NCBI RefSeq assembly: GCF_040448685.1
Contig: NZ_CP159290.1
Location: forward strand, 4,092,001 to 4,156,000
Source: Cellulosimicrobium sp. ES-005
GTDB taxonomy: Bacteria; Actinomycetota; Actinomycetes; Actinomycetales; Cellulomonadaceae
Reading direction: 5' to 3'
Length of the DNA: 64,000 bases
Part shown: positions 1-8,185 of the stretch, piece by piece
Layout of the letters: each line of letters opens with the position of its first letter
Numbering within the stretch: the first letter of the stretch is position 1
Notes under the pieces: generated by a model
Database searches by the model: none
The model's input: the letters and a program-made list of their open reading frames with translations, nothing else
Told to the model about the DNA's origin: nothing
Program-made: the position numbers and the translations under genes

Positions 1-128
1 TCTGCGGGGGCGGGTCGTCGTGCCGGCACGCGCGACCCGTACCCCGCGCCACGTCCCGTCGCGACCTCTGACCGCGACGGGCGGGTGACCGGACCACGGA
101 CGTCCCCCCGCGGACCGGGTACCGCACC

Positions 129-162
129 GAGCGGCCGGCACGGATCCCCGTGCCGGCCGCTC
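129..162. terminator. GC-rich hairpin downstream of the GNAT gene
   Basis: A perfect 15-bp inverted repeat (129-143 with 148-162) closes a 4-base loop. It lies just beyond the stop of the leftward acetyltransferase gene. There is no T-run, which is usual for actinobacterial terminators. Upstream of it, positions 1-128 show nothing that I can support as a gene. Confidence 0.7.
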
Positions 163-180
163 GTCGTCGGTCCGGACTGC

Positions 181-714
181 TCAGTCGGTGGCGGCGCTCG
201 GCGCCCACGGTGCGTCGCCGCCCGCCGCGGTCGGCGCCGCCGGTGCCTCCACGCGCTTGGTGAAGAAGCCGGCGGTCTCGGCGTAGCCGCCGGAGACGTA
301 GAACTCCTTGGAGAGCCCGGTCGCGAGCCCGACGCGGCGTGCCCCGACCTCGGCGGCCCACTCCTCGGCGCTCTCGAGCAGGTGGCGGCCGATGCCCTGG
401 CGGCGGTGCTGCGGGAGGACCGCGACCTCCTCGACCCGGCAGACGACGCCGCTGGACGCGAAGGTCAGGTGCCGGTTCGCGAGCAGGTACCCCACGACGC
501 CCTGGTCGGGCAGCTCCGCGACCGCGAAGTACGTGTCGAGCGCGGCGAGCAGCGGGCCGAAGGACCGCTCGAACGCCTCCCGCTCGGGGTCGTGGCGAGG
601 CAGCTCCAGGACGAGCGGCCACACGGCGTCGCGGTCGGCGACGACGGCCCGGCGGACGAGCACGCCGGACGGGGCGGTGGGACGAGGACGGGAAAACTGG
701 GAGGAGTCGGACAC
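181..714 (-). CDS. GNAT family N-acetyltransferase
   Basis: Predicted to transfer an acetyl group from acetyl-CoA to an unknown amine substrate in the cytoplasm. The GNAT core is clear: an N-terminal strand around VLVRRAV, then VEEVAVLPQHRRQGIGRHLL, which contains the acetyl-CoA binding Q-x-x-G-x-G/A type loop (QGIGRH), and a C-terminal GLSKEFYVSGGYAE segment typical of the last strands. I place the start at the GTG at 714 (VSDSSQF). The frame stays open to an ATG at 813, but that codon lies in a tandem repeat and would add 33 low-complexity residues. A GTG at 663 is another option. No SD is well spaced, so the message may be leaderless. Substrate cannot be told from sequence. Confidence 0.8.
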   Translation of the reverse strand: MSDSSQFSRPRPTAPSGVLVRRAVVADRDAVWPLVLELPRHDPEREAFERSFGPLLAALDTYFAVAELPDQGVVGYLLANRHLTFASSGVVCRVEEVAVLPQHRRQGIGRHLLESAEEWAAEVGARRVGLATGLSKEFYVSGGYAETAGFFTKRVEAPAAPTAAGGDAPWAPSAATD

Positions 715-793
715 CTCCCGAAACCTAGCAGCGCCGCGGGCGCCGGGCCCGGTCGTCCGGGTGGCGGTCGAAAGTCGGCGGGGGTGACGTTCC

Positions 794-830
794 GCACGCA
801 GGCACGCAGGCACGCAGGCACGCAGGCACG
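794..830. repeat. Tandem 8-bp repeat, about 4.6 copies
   Basis: The unit GCACGCAG is repeated exactly four times from 794 to 825, followed by GCACG. It sits between the menF stop and the acetyltransferase start, so it would lie in or near the promoter of the acetyltransferase gene. Copy number could vary by replication slippage. Confidence 0.9.
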
Positions 831-865
831 ACCGCCCGGACGAGGCGGACGGCGCGCCGCGGACG

Positions 866-2245
866 TCAGGCCCCGCCGAGCGCGTAGCGCATCGGCTCGA
901 GCTTCGCCTCGGACTCGGCGACCTCGGCCGCCGGGTCGGAGGCCGCGACGATCCCGCAGCCGGCGAACAGCCGCACCGACCGGGGGTCCGTCGCCGAGAG
1001 CTCGGCCGAGCGCAGCGCGATGCCCCACTCGCCGTCGCCGTCCGCGCCGAGCCACCCGACGGGCCCGGCGTACCGGCCGCGGTCCATGCCCTCGATCTCG
1101 CGGATGAGGTCGCGCGCGACGCTCGTCGGCGTGCCGCACACGGCCGCGGACGGGTGCAGCGCCGCGGCGAGCGCGAGACTCGTCGGCCCGGGACCGGTGC
1201 CGGCCGACAGCGAGCCCGGCGCGCTCGTCCCGCGCGCGAGGACCGCGGTCACGTCCGACGCGAGGTGCATGACGTTCGGCAGGTGCAGCACGAACGGCGC
1301 GTCGGGGACGTTCATCGACGAGCAGAACGGGGCGAGGGCCTGCGCGACCGACCGCACGGCGTACTCGTGCTCCTCCAGGTCCTTCGACGACCGGGCGAGC
1401 TGGGCCGCCCGCAGGAGCGCCTCGTCGTCGGACAGCCCGCCGCGGCGGATCGTCCCCGCGAGCACGCGCGAGGTGACGAGACCCTTCTCGCTGCGGACCA
1501 GGAGCTCGGGCGTCGCGCCCACGAGGCCGTCGACGGAGAACGTCCAGCACGCCTCGTACGACGTCGCGAGCCGTGCGAGCAGCCAGCGCGGGTCGACGGG
1601 CTCGGCCGTGTGCGCGACGACGTCCCGCGCCAGCACGACCTTCTCGAGCGCGCCCGACCGGATGCGCTCGACGCCCTCCGCGACGACGGCGGCCCAGTCG
1701 TCGGCCCGCAGCGCGCCGTCGTGCCACGCCACGGCGCCGGGCGCGGTGACGGGAGCGCGCGGCGTGCGGCGCAGCGCGTCCGTCGGGGAGGACGACAGGG
1801 AGCCCGCGGTGTCGACGGTCGTGAGCCACGCGTGGCCGTCGCGCCGGCCGACGACGACGCGCGGCACGACGAGCACGCCGCCCGCGCGGACCGGGTCGTG
1901 GGCGTCGTCGCCGGGGGCGGAGTCGTCGAACGCGAACGACCCGAACGCGACCGGACCCGTCCCGGGCAGCCCCACCTCGTCGCGCACGACGGCGCGCGCG
2001 AGCGTCTCGTGCCACGCGGCCTCGGCGTCGGCGAACCGGCCCGGTCCCCACGTCTCGAGCCGCAGCGCCTCGCCCCAGCCCACGATCCCGTCGCCACGAC
2101 GCACCCAGGCGAGCGGCCGCGCGTCGGGCAGGAGGTCGACGAGGGCGTCCAGGCCGCCGGGCAGGTCGGGGATCCGGGTGGTCCGCACGACGATGCTCGG
2201 CCGAGGTTGGGGCTGTGCGGCCGTGGCCGACGGTTCTGCAGTCAT
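866..2245 (-). CDS. menF: Isochorismate synthase
   Basis: Converts chorismate to isochorismate, the entry step of menaquinone synthesis (or of a siderophore if used as EntC). The 459-residue protein has the chorismate-binding fold. The C-terminal half holds AGTIRRGG, then [30 protein letters not shown] and a closing GCGIV followed by E-x-E-x-K, all family landmarks including the Mg-binding glutamates. I start at the ATG at 2245 (MTAEPSAT) because GGGAGG lies just before it, although only 2 bases away. An ATG at 2335 would overlap the divergent menG. Its neighbour is menG on the other strand, separated by only 67 bases, so the two quinone genes probably share a divergent promoter region. MenF is favoured over EntC because no siderophore genes are nearby. 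Confidence 0.88.
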   Translation of the reverse strand: MTAEPSATAAQPQPRPSIVVRTTRIPDLPGGLDALVDLLPDARPLAWVRRGDGIVGWGEALRLETWGPGRFADAEAAWHETLARAVVRDEVGLPGTGPVAFGSFAFDDSAPGDDAHDPVRAGGVLVVPRVVVGRRDGHAWLTTVDTAGSLSSSPTDALRRTPRAPVTAPGAVAWHDGALRADDWAAVVAEGVERIRSGALEKVVLARDVVAHTAEPVDPRWLLARLATSYEACWTFSVDGLVGATPELLVRSEKGLVTSRVLAGTIRRGGLSDDEALLRAAQLARSSKDLEEHEYAVRSVAQALAPFCSSMNVPDAPFVLHLPNVMHLASDVTAVLARGTSAPGSLSAGTGPGPTSLALAAALHPSAAVCGTPTSVARDLIREIEGMDRGRYAGPVGWLGADGDGEWGIALRSAELSATDPRSVRLFAGCGIVAASDPAAEVAESEAKLEPMRYALGGA

Positions 2246-2312
2246 CGCCTCCCAGCGTAAGCCGCGCGCGCGGGTGCGCCCTGCGGTGCGGGGACGTGGA
2301 AGCATGGGCCGC

Positions 2313-3008
2313 ATGCCCCGCGCCAACCTGGACAAGAAGCCCTCCGAGGTCGCGTCGATGTTCGACGGGATCGCCTCGCGCTACGACCTGACGAACGACA
2401 TCATGTCGTTCGGCCAGGACCGTGCCTGGCGCCGGGCGACGGTGCGCGCGGTCGGCGCGCTGCCGGGCGAGAAGGTCCTCGACCTCGCGGCGGGGACCGG
2501 GACGTCGTCCGAGCCGTTCGCCGACGACGGGGTGCGCGTCGTGCCCTGCGACTTCTCGCTCGGCATGCTCCAGGTGGGCAAGGAGCGCCGGCCCGACCTG
2601 CCGTTCGTCGCCGGTGACGCGACGCGCCTGCCGTTCGCGGACGGCACGTTCGACGCCGTGACGATCTCGTTCGGCCTGCGCAACGTCGTCGACACCGAGG
2701 CGGCGCTGCGCGAGATGCTGCGCGTCGTGCGGCCCGGCGGGCGGGTCGTGATCTGCGAGTTCTCGACCCCGACGTGGGCACCGTTCCGCGTCGTGTACCA
2801 GGAGTACCTGGTGCAGGCGCTGCCGCGCATCGCCGCCGCGGTGACGCGCGAGGGCGGCTCGTACGAGTACCTCGCGGAGTCCATCGCCGCCTGGCCCGAC
2901 CAGGTCGGTCTCGGCCGGCTCCTGCTCCGTGCGGGCTGGGAGAAGGTCGCCTACCGCAACCTCTCCGGCGGGATCGTCGCGCTCCACCGGGGCACGCGCC
3001 CCGCCTGA
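2313..3008 (+). CDS. menG: Demethylmenaquinone methyltransferase
   Basis: SAM-dependent C-methylation of demethylmenaquinone, the last step of menaquinone synthesis (MenG/UbiE family). The 231 residues carry the N-terminal signature [19 protein letters not shown], the SAM-binding LDLAAGTG at about residues 56-63, the acidic turn [11 protein letters not shown], and the post-motif [10 protein letters not shown] typical of UbiE. Length matches mycobacterial MenG (about 234). The start at 2313 (MPRANLDK) aligns with the usual family N-terminus. An in-frame ATG at 2304 would add only three residues and is equally possible. It is divergent from menF and ends before a small hairpin at 3013-3035. Confidence 0.93.
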   Translation: MPRANLDKKPSEVASMFDGIASRYDLTNDIMSFGQDRAWRRATVRAVGALPGEKVLDLAAGTGTSSEPFADDGVRVVPCDFSLGMLQVGKERRPDLPFVAGDATRLPFADGTFDAVTISFGLRNVVDTEAALREMLRVVRPGGRVVICEFSTPTWAPFRVVYQEYLVQALPRIAAAVTREGGSYEYLAESIAAWPDQVGLGRLLLRAGWEKVAYRNLSGGIVALHRGTRPA

Positions 3009-3012
3009 CGCC

Positions 3013-3035
3013 GTCGCCGGAGCGGTCCCGGCGAC
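3013..3035 (+). terminator. Short hairpin after menG
   Basis: GTCGCCGG (3013-3020) pairs with CCGGCGAC (3028-3035) across a 7-base loop, five bases past the menG stop. No T-run follows. It separates menG from the exported-protein operon. Confidence 0.5.
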
Positions 3036-3151
3036 ACCGAATTCACCCGTCCCGAGCGGCGGCTCCCCATGCCGGTCCGCGCCGTCCGGCCTACCGTCGA
3101 GGGACGAGCGCGGCCGAAGGGGGCCCGCGCGCGGCATGACGGGGGCACGAC

Positions 3152-3694
3152 ATGGAACGTCTGACCAAGGGTGCGCTGGCGATCGGGGCGGGTGCGCTGC
3201 TCCTCCTCGGAGGAGCCGGGACCTACGCGCTGTGGTCCGACTCGCAGGCCGTCGCCGAGGCGGGGGACATCAGCTCCGGCGACCTCGACCTCGCGCTGGG
3301 GACGGCCGCCTGGACGCTCAACGGGACCGCGGTCGCGGACGTCACGGCCGTCCGCATCGTCCCGGGCGACGTGCTGGCGCTCAGCCAGCCGATCACGGTG
3401 ACCGCGATCGGCGACTCGCTGCAGGCGACCCTCGCCGTGAGCGGCACGGACGGCCTCACGGGCGACCAGGCGCTCGTCGACGCGCTCGACGTGGCGTTCG
3501 TGCTCGACGGGCCGCCGGCGTGGGCCACCGCCAACGGTGACGGGACGTACGAGGTCGCGCCGTCGACGGCCGCCTACCCGGCGGTCGACGCCGACGTCAC
3601 GCTGACGTTCGACGCGGCCACCGCCGACCAGGTCGCGACGAGCTCCGTGGTGAACCTCTCGAGCCTGACGTTCACGCTCGAGCAGCACCTCTGA
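3152..3694 (+). CDS. SipW-type leader exported protein, TasA-like (1)
   Basis: Small exported protein of unknown function, 180 residues. The N-terminus (ERLTKGALAIGAGALLLLGGAGTYALWSDS) is a SipW-dependent-type leader: basic start, glycine- and leucine-rich core, then the tell-tale ALWSDS with an acidic, Ser/Gly-rich segment (GDISSGDLDLALG) after the cleavage region. The rest is predicted all-beta (many short V/T strands, no Cys), as in TasA/camelysin-like proteins that assemble on the cell surface. A GGGGG stretch 6 bases before the ATG can serve as SD. It is the first of five tightly packed genes that end with their own signal peptidase and a sorting-signal protein. I cannot say whether it forms fibres. 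Confidence 0.75.
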   Translation: MERLTKGALAIGAGALLLLGGAGTYALWSDSQAVAEAGDISSGDLDLALGTAAWTLNGTAVADVTAVRIVPGDVLALSQPITVTAIGDSLQATLAVSGTDGLTGDQALVDALDVAFVLDGPPAWATANGDGTYEVAPSTAAYPAVDADVTLTFDAATADQVATSSVVNLSSLTFTLEQHL

Positions 3695-3704
3695 GAGGAC
3701 CGCG

Positions 3705-4271
3705 GTGGGGGTCGACCTGTCCCGCCGCCGCGCCCGGGTCGCACGTCGTCGCGCCCGACCCGGTCCGGGCGGCGCGGGCGGACGCGTCGCGCACGGGCGG
3801 CGCGGTGCCGTGCGCGCCCTGGTCGTGCTCGCGCTCGCCGCGCTGCCGCTCTCCGCGGGTGCGGCGTGGGCGACGTGGTCGGCGTCGCAGCCCGTGAGCG
3901 GTGCGGACGTGCGGTCGGGCTCGTTCGGCGTCGAGACGTCGTGGCAGACGTTCCCCGACCTCACGGCGATGCTGCCGGGCCAGTCCCGCGACGGAGTGGT
4001 CGCCGTCACCCACACGGGCGACGGCACGTGGCGCTACCGGCTCGCGGTGGCCTACGAGGGGACCGTGCGGCCCACCGTCGCGTTCTACCCCGGGGCGACG
4101 TGCACGGGGACGGCCCTGCCCGCCGGGGCACTCAGTCCGCAGACGTACGCGCGCGGCGCGACGACGCAGGTGTGCGTCCGCTACACGCTGCCCGCGGGGA
4201 GCCCGAGCGACTGGCAGGGCCAGAGCGCCCAGGTCGCGGTGACGGTCACGCTCGAGAGCAGGCCGTCGTGA
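3705..4271 (+). CDS. SipW-type leader exported protein, TasA-like (2)
   Basis: Second exported protein of the operon, 188 residues, GTG start 10 bases after the previous stop with AGAGG before it. An unusually long, arginine-rich N-region (about 35 residues) precedes the hydrophobic core ALVVLALAALPLSAGAAW. The SipW-type hallmark ATWSASQPVSGADVRSGSF follows it directly. The mature part is beta-rich and holds two cysteines (GATCTGT and TQVCVRY) that could form a disulfide. The long basic N-region resembles leaders that need a dedicated peptidase. Function unknown. Co-transcription with the signal peptidase at 4737 suggests it is a client. Confidence 0.72.
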   Translation: MGVDLSRRRARVARRRARPGPGGAGGRVAHGRRGAVRALVVLALAALPLSAGAAWATWSASQPVSGADVRSGSFGVETSWQTFPDLTAMLPGQSRDGVVAVTHTGDGTWRYRLAVAYEGTVRPTVAFYPGATCTGTALPAGALSPQTYARGATTQVCVRYTLPAGSPSDWQGQSAQVAVTVTLESRPS

Positions 4272-4744
4272 CGCGCGGCGCCCGGCTCCGGGTGGTCGCC
4301 GCGCTGGCCGTGGCGCTCGCGCTCGTCGGCGGCCCGGCCGTCGCGTGGTGGACGGCGAGCGGGTCGCTCTGGACGACGGCGTCGGCGGGGACGATCCCCG
4401 CCCCGACCGGGACGACGTGCGCGACGACGGGCACCAACCTCGCGCGGAGCGCGACCGTGCGGTGGACCGCGCCGACGCCCGCCCCGGCCCGCTACCGCGT
4501 GACGATCGCGGGAGGCGGGCAGTCCACGACCACCGAGACCACGGCGACGCAGCTCGTCATCACCGAGTCGCTGCTCGGCGGGCTCCTCCAGTCGATCCTC
4601 GACCTGCTGCTGGGCGGCACGATCCTGCAGGTCAGCGTCCAGTCCGTCCACGCGTCGGGATGGGTCTCGGTCCCGAGCAACGCGGTCGCGGTCCGCGGCG
4701 CGCTCCTCGCGGGCACCGGGCTCTCGGGGGTCTCCTGTGGCTGA
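4268..4744 (+). CDS. SipW-type leader exported protein (3)
   Basis: Third exported protein of the operon, 158 residues, with its GTG start overlapping the previous stop by four bases (GTGA). The leader (RVVAALAVALALVGGPAVAWW) ends in AWWTASGSLWTTASAGTIPAP, again the W-T/S-A-S type junction of SipW-dependent exports. The remaining segment reads like one Ig/Fn3-type beta sandwich (RYRVTIAGGG, then LQVSVQSVHASGWVSVPSNAVAV) with a hydrophobic LLGGLLQSILDLLLGG stretch near residue 105 that could be amphipathic. Cys residues occur at the domain start and at the very C-terminus (GVSCG). Specific function unknown. Confidence 0.7.
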   Translation: MTRGARLRVVAALAVALALVGGPAVAWWTASGSLWTTASAGTIPAPTGTTCATTGTNLARSATVRWTAPTPAPARYRVTIAGGGQSTTTETTATQLVITESLLGGLLQSILDLLLGGTILQVSVQSVHASGWVSVPSNAVAVRGALLAGTGLSGVSCG

Positions 4745-5324
4745 GCGGCCCCGCGGCGGGCGGCACCGCGAGCGCGGCGCGACGCGGCGGCACGGGCCGC
4801 TCGCCCGGGCGCTCGGCGTGCTCGCGCTCGGGTGCGCCGTCGCGCTCGCGCTCGTGGGGGTCGTCGTGCCGCTCGTGCTGGGGGCGACGCCGTACACGGT
4901 GCTCACCGGGTCCATGCGGCCGACGTACGCGCCCGGGACGATGGTCGTCGTCCGGCCGGTCGACGTCGCGCGCGTCGCGCCGGGGGACGTGGTCACGTAC
5001 CAGCTCGTGTCGGGCCGGCCGGAGGTCGTCACCCACCGGGTCGTCGGCGTCGGGGTGGGGGCCGACGACGAGCGGGTGCTCACGACGCAGGGCGACGCCA
5101 ACGCCGCACCCGACCCGGAGCCCGTCCGCCCCGTGCAGGTCCGCGGGTCGGTCGTCTACGCGGTCCCGCTGCTCGGGTGGGTGAGCTCCGCGGTGTCGGG
5201 GGACACGCGCCGCACCGTCGCCGTCGTGGCCGCCGCCGGGCTCCTCGGGTGGGGCGCCTGGCAGGTCGCGGCGGGACTGCGCGAGCGCGCGCGGCGCCGC
5301 AGGACCCCGGCGGTGGTCCCGTGA
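4737..5324 (+). CDS. sipW: Signal peptidase I, ER/SipW type
   Basis: Membrane serine protease predicted to cut the SipW-type leaders of the three proteins encoded just upstream. The 195 residues contain an N-terminal membrane segment (about 25-48), the S26 box TGSMRPTY with nucleophile Ser59, and VVTHRVVGV with His100 where bacterial LepB has Lys. A Ser/His pair is the mark of the ER-type, SipW-like class. A QGDANAAPD motif near 118-126 fits the conserved acidic box. A second membrane segment lies near the C-terminus (VAVVAAAGLLGWGAW), followed by an Arg-rich tail. The GTG start overlaps the previous gene by 8 bases and the stop overlaps the next start (GTGA), so peptidase and clients are made together. 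sipW is used by analogy with the Bacillus gene. Confidence 0.85.
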   Translation: MAERPRGGRHRERGATRRHGPLARALGVLALGCAVALALVGVVVPLVLGATPYTVLTGSMRPTYAPGTMVVVRPVDVARVAPGDVVTYQLVSGRPEVVTHRVVGVGVGADDERVLTTQGDANAAPDPEPVRPVQVRGSVVYAVPLLGWVSSAVSGDTRRTVAVVAAAGLLGWGAWQVAAGLRERARRRRTPAVVP

Positions 5325-6046
5325 GCCGCGGCGCGGGCCGAGGGCCGCTCCGTGCGCTCGCCGGCGTGCTGCTCGCGGTCGTGCTCGCCGGGCCGGGCCA
5401 GGCGGCGGTGGGGGCGACGGCGGGCACCTCGGTGGGGGCGACGTCGGGCACCTCGGTGGGCACCGGCGCGGTCGCGGCGTCGGGGGAGGAGGACGCGCTC
5501 CGGCTGAGCGCCGACGGCGCGACGTGGGCGACGGGCCTCCCGGCGTCCCTGTTCGGTCCGGACGCGCTCGTCGTGCCGGGAGCGACCGTCGCGCGCGACC
5601 TGTGGGTCCGCAACGACGGCCCGACGGCGGCGCGCGTCCTCGTGGACCTCGCGGCCGACGTCGACCCGGCCGTCGTGCGGACCGGGCTCGGCGCGTGGCT
5701 CGACGTCCGGCTGGACGGCGCGGCGCCGCGCGCCGCGACCTGGGAGGGGCCCGTCCTCGATCCCGGGGAGGTGGGCCGGGTGGAGGTGAGCGTCGCGATG
5801 TCGGCGGACGCGCCGTCGTCCACGCGCCGCTCGGTCGCCGGCGTGCTGGAGACGGTGCACCTCGTGGGCGTCCCGGGCACCGGCCCGGCGCCCGCCCCGG
5901 GGGAGCCGCCGTCGACCGGCCCCGGGCTGGCCCGCACCGGGGTCGACACGTGGTGGCTCGCGACCGCCGCGGCGCTCGCAGCCGGGGCCGGCCTGGCGCT
6001 CGCCCGGCTCGGGCGGGCCCGGGCGGCGTCGTCCGACGGTCGTTGA
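5321..6046 (+). CDS. Secreted protein with LAxTG sorting signal
   Basis: Exported 241-residue protein probably linked to the cell wall by a class E sortase. It has an ordinary Sec leader (ALAGVLLAVVLAGPGQAAVGA), a short Gly/Thr/Ser repeat (AGTSVGATSGTSVGTG), a beta-rich middle domain with a VPGATVARDLWVRNDGP strand pair typical of DUF916/WxL-like or archaellin-like sandwiches, and a C-terminal sorting signal. That signal is LARTG at residues 203-207, then a hydrophobic segment (WWLATAAALAAGAGLALA) and a basic end (RLGRARAASSDGR). LAxTG is the known class E sortase motif of high-GC actinobacteria. No sortase gene is in view. It closes the exported-protein operon and may be the wall anchor for the other products. 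That role is inferred. Confidence 0.75.
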   Translation: MSRGAGRGPLRALAGVLLAVVLAGPGQAAVGATAGTSVGATSGTSVGTGAVAASGEEDALRLSADGATWATGLPASLFGPDALVVPGATVARDLWVRNDGPTAARVLVDLAADVDPAVVRTGLGAWLDVRLDGAAPRAATWEGPVLDPGEVGRVEVSVAMSADAPSSTRRSVAGVLETVHLVGVPGTGPAPAPGEPPSTGPGLARTGVDTWWLATAAALAAGAGLALARLGRARAASSDGR

Positions 6047-6358
6047 CCTGCGGCGACGCGCGCCCGCCGCCCGCCGTGCGTCCCGCGGCGGCGCGGGGAG
6101 GCTAGGCCATGGCCGCTCCGGCCCCCTTGCCCGCCGGTCCCGATCCACAGGGTCGGGAGTCGTCGCGCGGGAGGACCTTCGTCACAGGATCTCCCAGGGA
6201 AGGGTCGCCTTGCTACACATCCCGCGTCGGGAGTGACTAGAGTGGCGATGTCCATTGTGACCGACTTCACAAGGACCGTGGGTGCGCCGTGTCCCGACCC
6301 GGGTCACGGTGGACCACCACGAGGTGTGTCCCGACGACCGGACGGTGAGGTGAGCACG
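6047..6358 (+). other. 312-base intergenic control region before the quinone/nuo operon
   Basis: No gene is supportable here. The stretch holds a possible -10 element TAGAGT at 6238-6243, a perfect CRP-type palindrome at 6255-6272, and a duplicated TGTCCCGAC around 6289 and 6327. I see no convincing -35 at the right distance from TAGAGT (TTGCTA at 6210 is 22 bases away), so the promoter is not fixed. Confidence 0.5.
6255..6272 (+). promoter_or_regulatory. CRP/GlxR-type operator
   Basis: TTGTGACCGACTTCACAA is a perfect inverted repeat that contains TGTGA-N6-TCACA, the consensus bound by CRP-family regulators such as GlxR of Corynebacterium and Rv3676 of Mycobacterium tuberculosis. It lies 87 bases upstream of the reductase gene that leads into nuoA-N. 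If TAGAGT at 6238 is the -10, the site would overlap the start of transcription and act as a repressor site. Another promoter placement would change that. Confidence 0.72.
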
Positions 6359-7660
6359 GTGGGCGCGAGGCTCGACGACGCCGACGTCATCGTCGTGGGC
6401 GCGGGCCCGGCCGGCTCCGCGGCGGCCCACTACTGCGCCGCCGCCGGGCTGAGCGTCCTCCTGCTGGAGAAGTCGTCGTTCCCGCGCGACAAGATCTGCG
6501 GCGACGGCCTGACGCCGCGCGCGGTCGCCGAGCTCGTGCGCATGGGCGTGCCGACCCGCGCCGAGGACGGCTGGATCCGGAACCAGGGCCTGCGCGTCGT
6601 CGCGAGCGGCCGCTCGTGGGAGCTCGCGTGGCCCGACCTCGCGTCGTACCCCAGCTACGGCATGGCCCGCGCGCGCCACTCGTTCGACCGGACCCTCGCC
6701 GAGCACGCGCAGCGCACGGGGGCCAAGCTCCTGGAGCGCACCGCGGTCACCGGCCCCGTGCTCGACGAGCGCACCGGCCGCGTCGTCGGCGTCACCGCCC
6801 GCCCCGTGGACGACAAGGGCCGGCGCGCGGGCGACGAGGTCACCTACCGCGCGCCCGTCGTCATCGCGGCCGACGGCGTCTCGTCGCGCTTCGCGCTCGC
6901 GCTCGGCCTCGCGCGGCGCGAGGACCGCCCGATCGGCGTCGCCGTCCGCACGTACTTCCGCACCCCCCGCCACGACGACCCGTGGATGGAGTCCCACCTC
7001 GAGCTGTGGGACGGCACGCCGCGCGAGTCCAACCTGCTGCCCGGCTACGGCTGGATCTTCTCGCTCGGCGACGGGACGGCGAACGTCGGGCTCGGCTCCG
7101 TGAGCTCGACGCCGGCGCGCCAGTCCGCCGCGAACGTCGACTACAAGGACCTCTTCGCCACCTGGATGCGCAACGCGCCCGCCGAGTGGGAGTTCACGGA
7201 GGAGAACCGGCTCGCCCCGGTGCGCGGCGCGGCGCTGCCCATGGGCTTCAACCGCACGCCGCTGTACACGCGCGGCGTGCTGCTCGTCGGGGACTCGGGC
7301 GGCATGGTGAGCCCCTTCAACGGCGAGGGGATCGCCTACGCGATGCAGGCCGGGCGGGCGGCGGCCGACGTCGTCGCCCAGTCCCGCGTGCGGCTCACCG
7401 ACGGCGGTCGCGAGCGCGCGCTCCAGACGTACCCGCGGATCATGCGCCGCGAGCTGGGCGGCTACTACACGCTCGGCCGGTACTTCGTGAAGCTCATCGA
7501 GCACCCCGAGATCATGCGGATCTGCACGCGCTACGGGCTCCCGCGCCCGGTGGTCATGCGGTTCGTCCTCAAGCTCCTGTCCGACTGCTACGAGCCCCGC
7601 GGCGGCGACTGGGTCGACCGCGTGATCGCGGGGCTGACGAGGGTGGTGCCCTCGTCATGA
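6359..7660 (+). CDS. Geranylgeranyl reductase family FAD oxidoreductase
   Basis: FAD-dependent enzyme predicted to saturate double bonds of an isoprenoid chain, most likely that of menaquinone (MenJ-like), at the membrane. The 433-residue protein begins with a Rossmann FAD site VIVVGAGPAGSAAA at residues 10-23, followed by EKSSFPRDKICGDGLTPRA, the signature of the geranylgeranyl reductase family, and later LLVGDSGGMVSPFNGEGIAYAM, the second FAD motif. The start is uncertain: GTG at 6359 has AGGTGA 5 bases before it, GTG at 6350 would add three residues, and the frame is open to 6233. It lies between menaquinone genes and nuoA, and in the same direction as nuo, which supports a quinone role. 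Confidence 0.85.
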   Translation: MGARLDDADVIVVGAGPAGSAAAHYCAAAGLSVLLLEKSSFPRDKICGDGLTPRAVAELVRMGVPTRAEDGWIRNQGLRVVASGRSWELAWPDLASYPSYGMARARHSFDRTLAEHAQRTGAKLLERTAVTGPVLDERTGRVVGVTARPVDDKGRRAGDEVTYRAPVVIAADGVSSRFALALGLARREDRPIGVAVRTYFRTPRHDDPWMESHLELWDGTPRESNLLPGYGWIFSLGDGTANVGLGSVSSTPARQSAANVDYKDLFATWMRNAPAEWEFTEENRLAPVRGAALPMGFNRTPLYTRGVLLVGDSGGMVSPFNGEGIAYAMQAGRAAADVVAQSRVRLTDGGRERALQTYPRIMRRELGGYYTLGRYFVKLIEHPEIMRICTRYGLPRPVVMRFVLKLLSDCYEPRGGDWVDRVIAGLTRVVPSS

Positions 7661-7766
7661 GCCCACGAGGTGGGCCCGCAACGACGCGGGCGCTCGCACC
7701 ACCCAGAGGTCTTCCCGGACACCGCCCGGGCGTTCCCGTCCCGAGCCCCCACTCGAGGAGTACGCG

Positions 7767-8129
7767 ATGACCAACCCGTACGTACCGCTTCTCGTCCTCA
7801 TGGGCGTGGCCGCCGTGCTGGCTCTCGGCGGTGTCGCCGCGAGCGCGGTCATCGGCCCCAAGCGGTACAACCGCGCCAAGCTCGACGCCTACGAGTGCGG
7901 CATCGAGCCCACGCCCCACGCGATCGGCGGCGGGCGCTTCCCGATCAAGTACTACCTCGTCGCCATGACGTTCATCGTCTTCGACATCGAGGTCGTCTTC
8001 CTCTACCCGTGGGCGGTCGACTTCGCGACGCTCGCGACCTTCGGCCTCGTCGCGATGCTCGCGTTCCTCGCGCTCATCACGGTCCCGTTCGTCTACGAGT
8101 GGCGGCGGGGTGGTCTCGAGTGGGACTGA
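7767..8129 (+). CDS. nuoA: NADH-quinone oxidoreductase subunit A
   Basis: Small membrane subunit of respiratory complex I, 120 residues, near the quinone-binding junction. Three membrane segments can be seen ([64 protein letters not shown]) and the conserved loop YECGIEP with its family-typical Cys, then FPIKYY and the acidic FDIEVVF in helix 2. GAGGAG lies 8 bases before the ATG. It opens the 14-gene nuo operon, 106 bases after the reductase gene. Confidence 0.97.
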   Translation: MTNPYVPLLVLMGVAAVLALGGVAASAVIGPKRYNRAKLDAYECGIEPTPHAIGGGRFPIKYYLVAMTFIVFDIEVVFLYPWAVDFATLATFGLVAMLAFLALITVPFVYEWRRGGLEWD

Positions 8130-8185
8130 GCAGGCGACCGATCGTCCGCGGCAGCCGGCACCGGCGAGAGAACTAGGAGAACACC

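Noticed and set aside
715-813. Upstream ATG at 813 as the start of the acetyltransferase
   Set aside because: It lies in the tandem repeat and would add 33 unconserved residues. The GTG at 714 is preferred.
794-830. Possible CRISPR array
   Set aside because: Units are 8 bases with no spacers. No cas genes are in the window.
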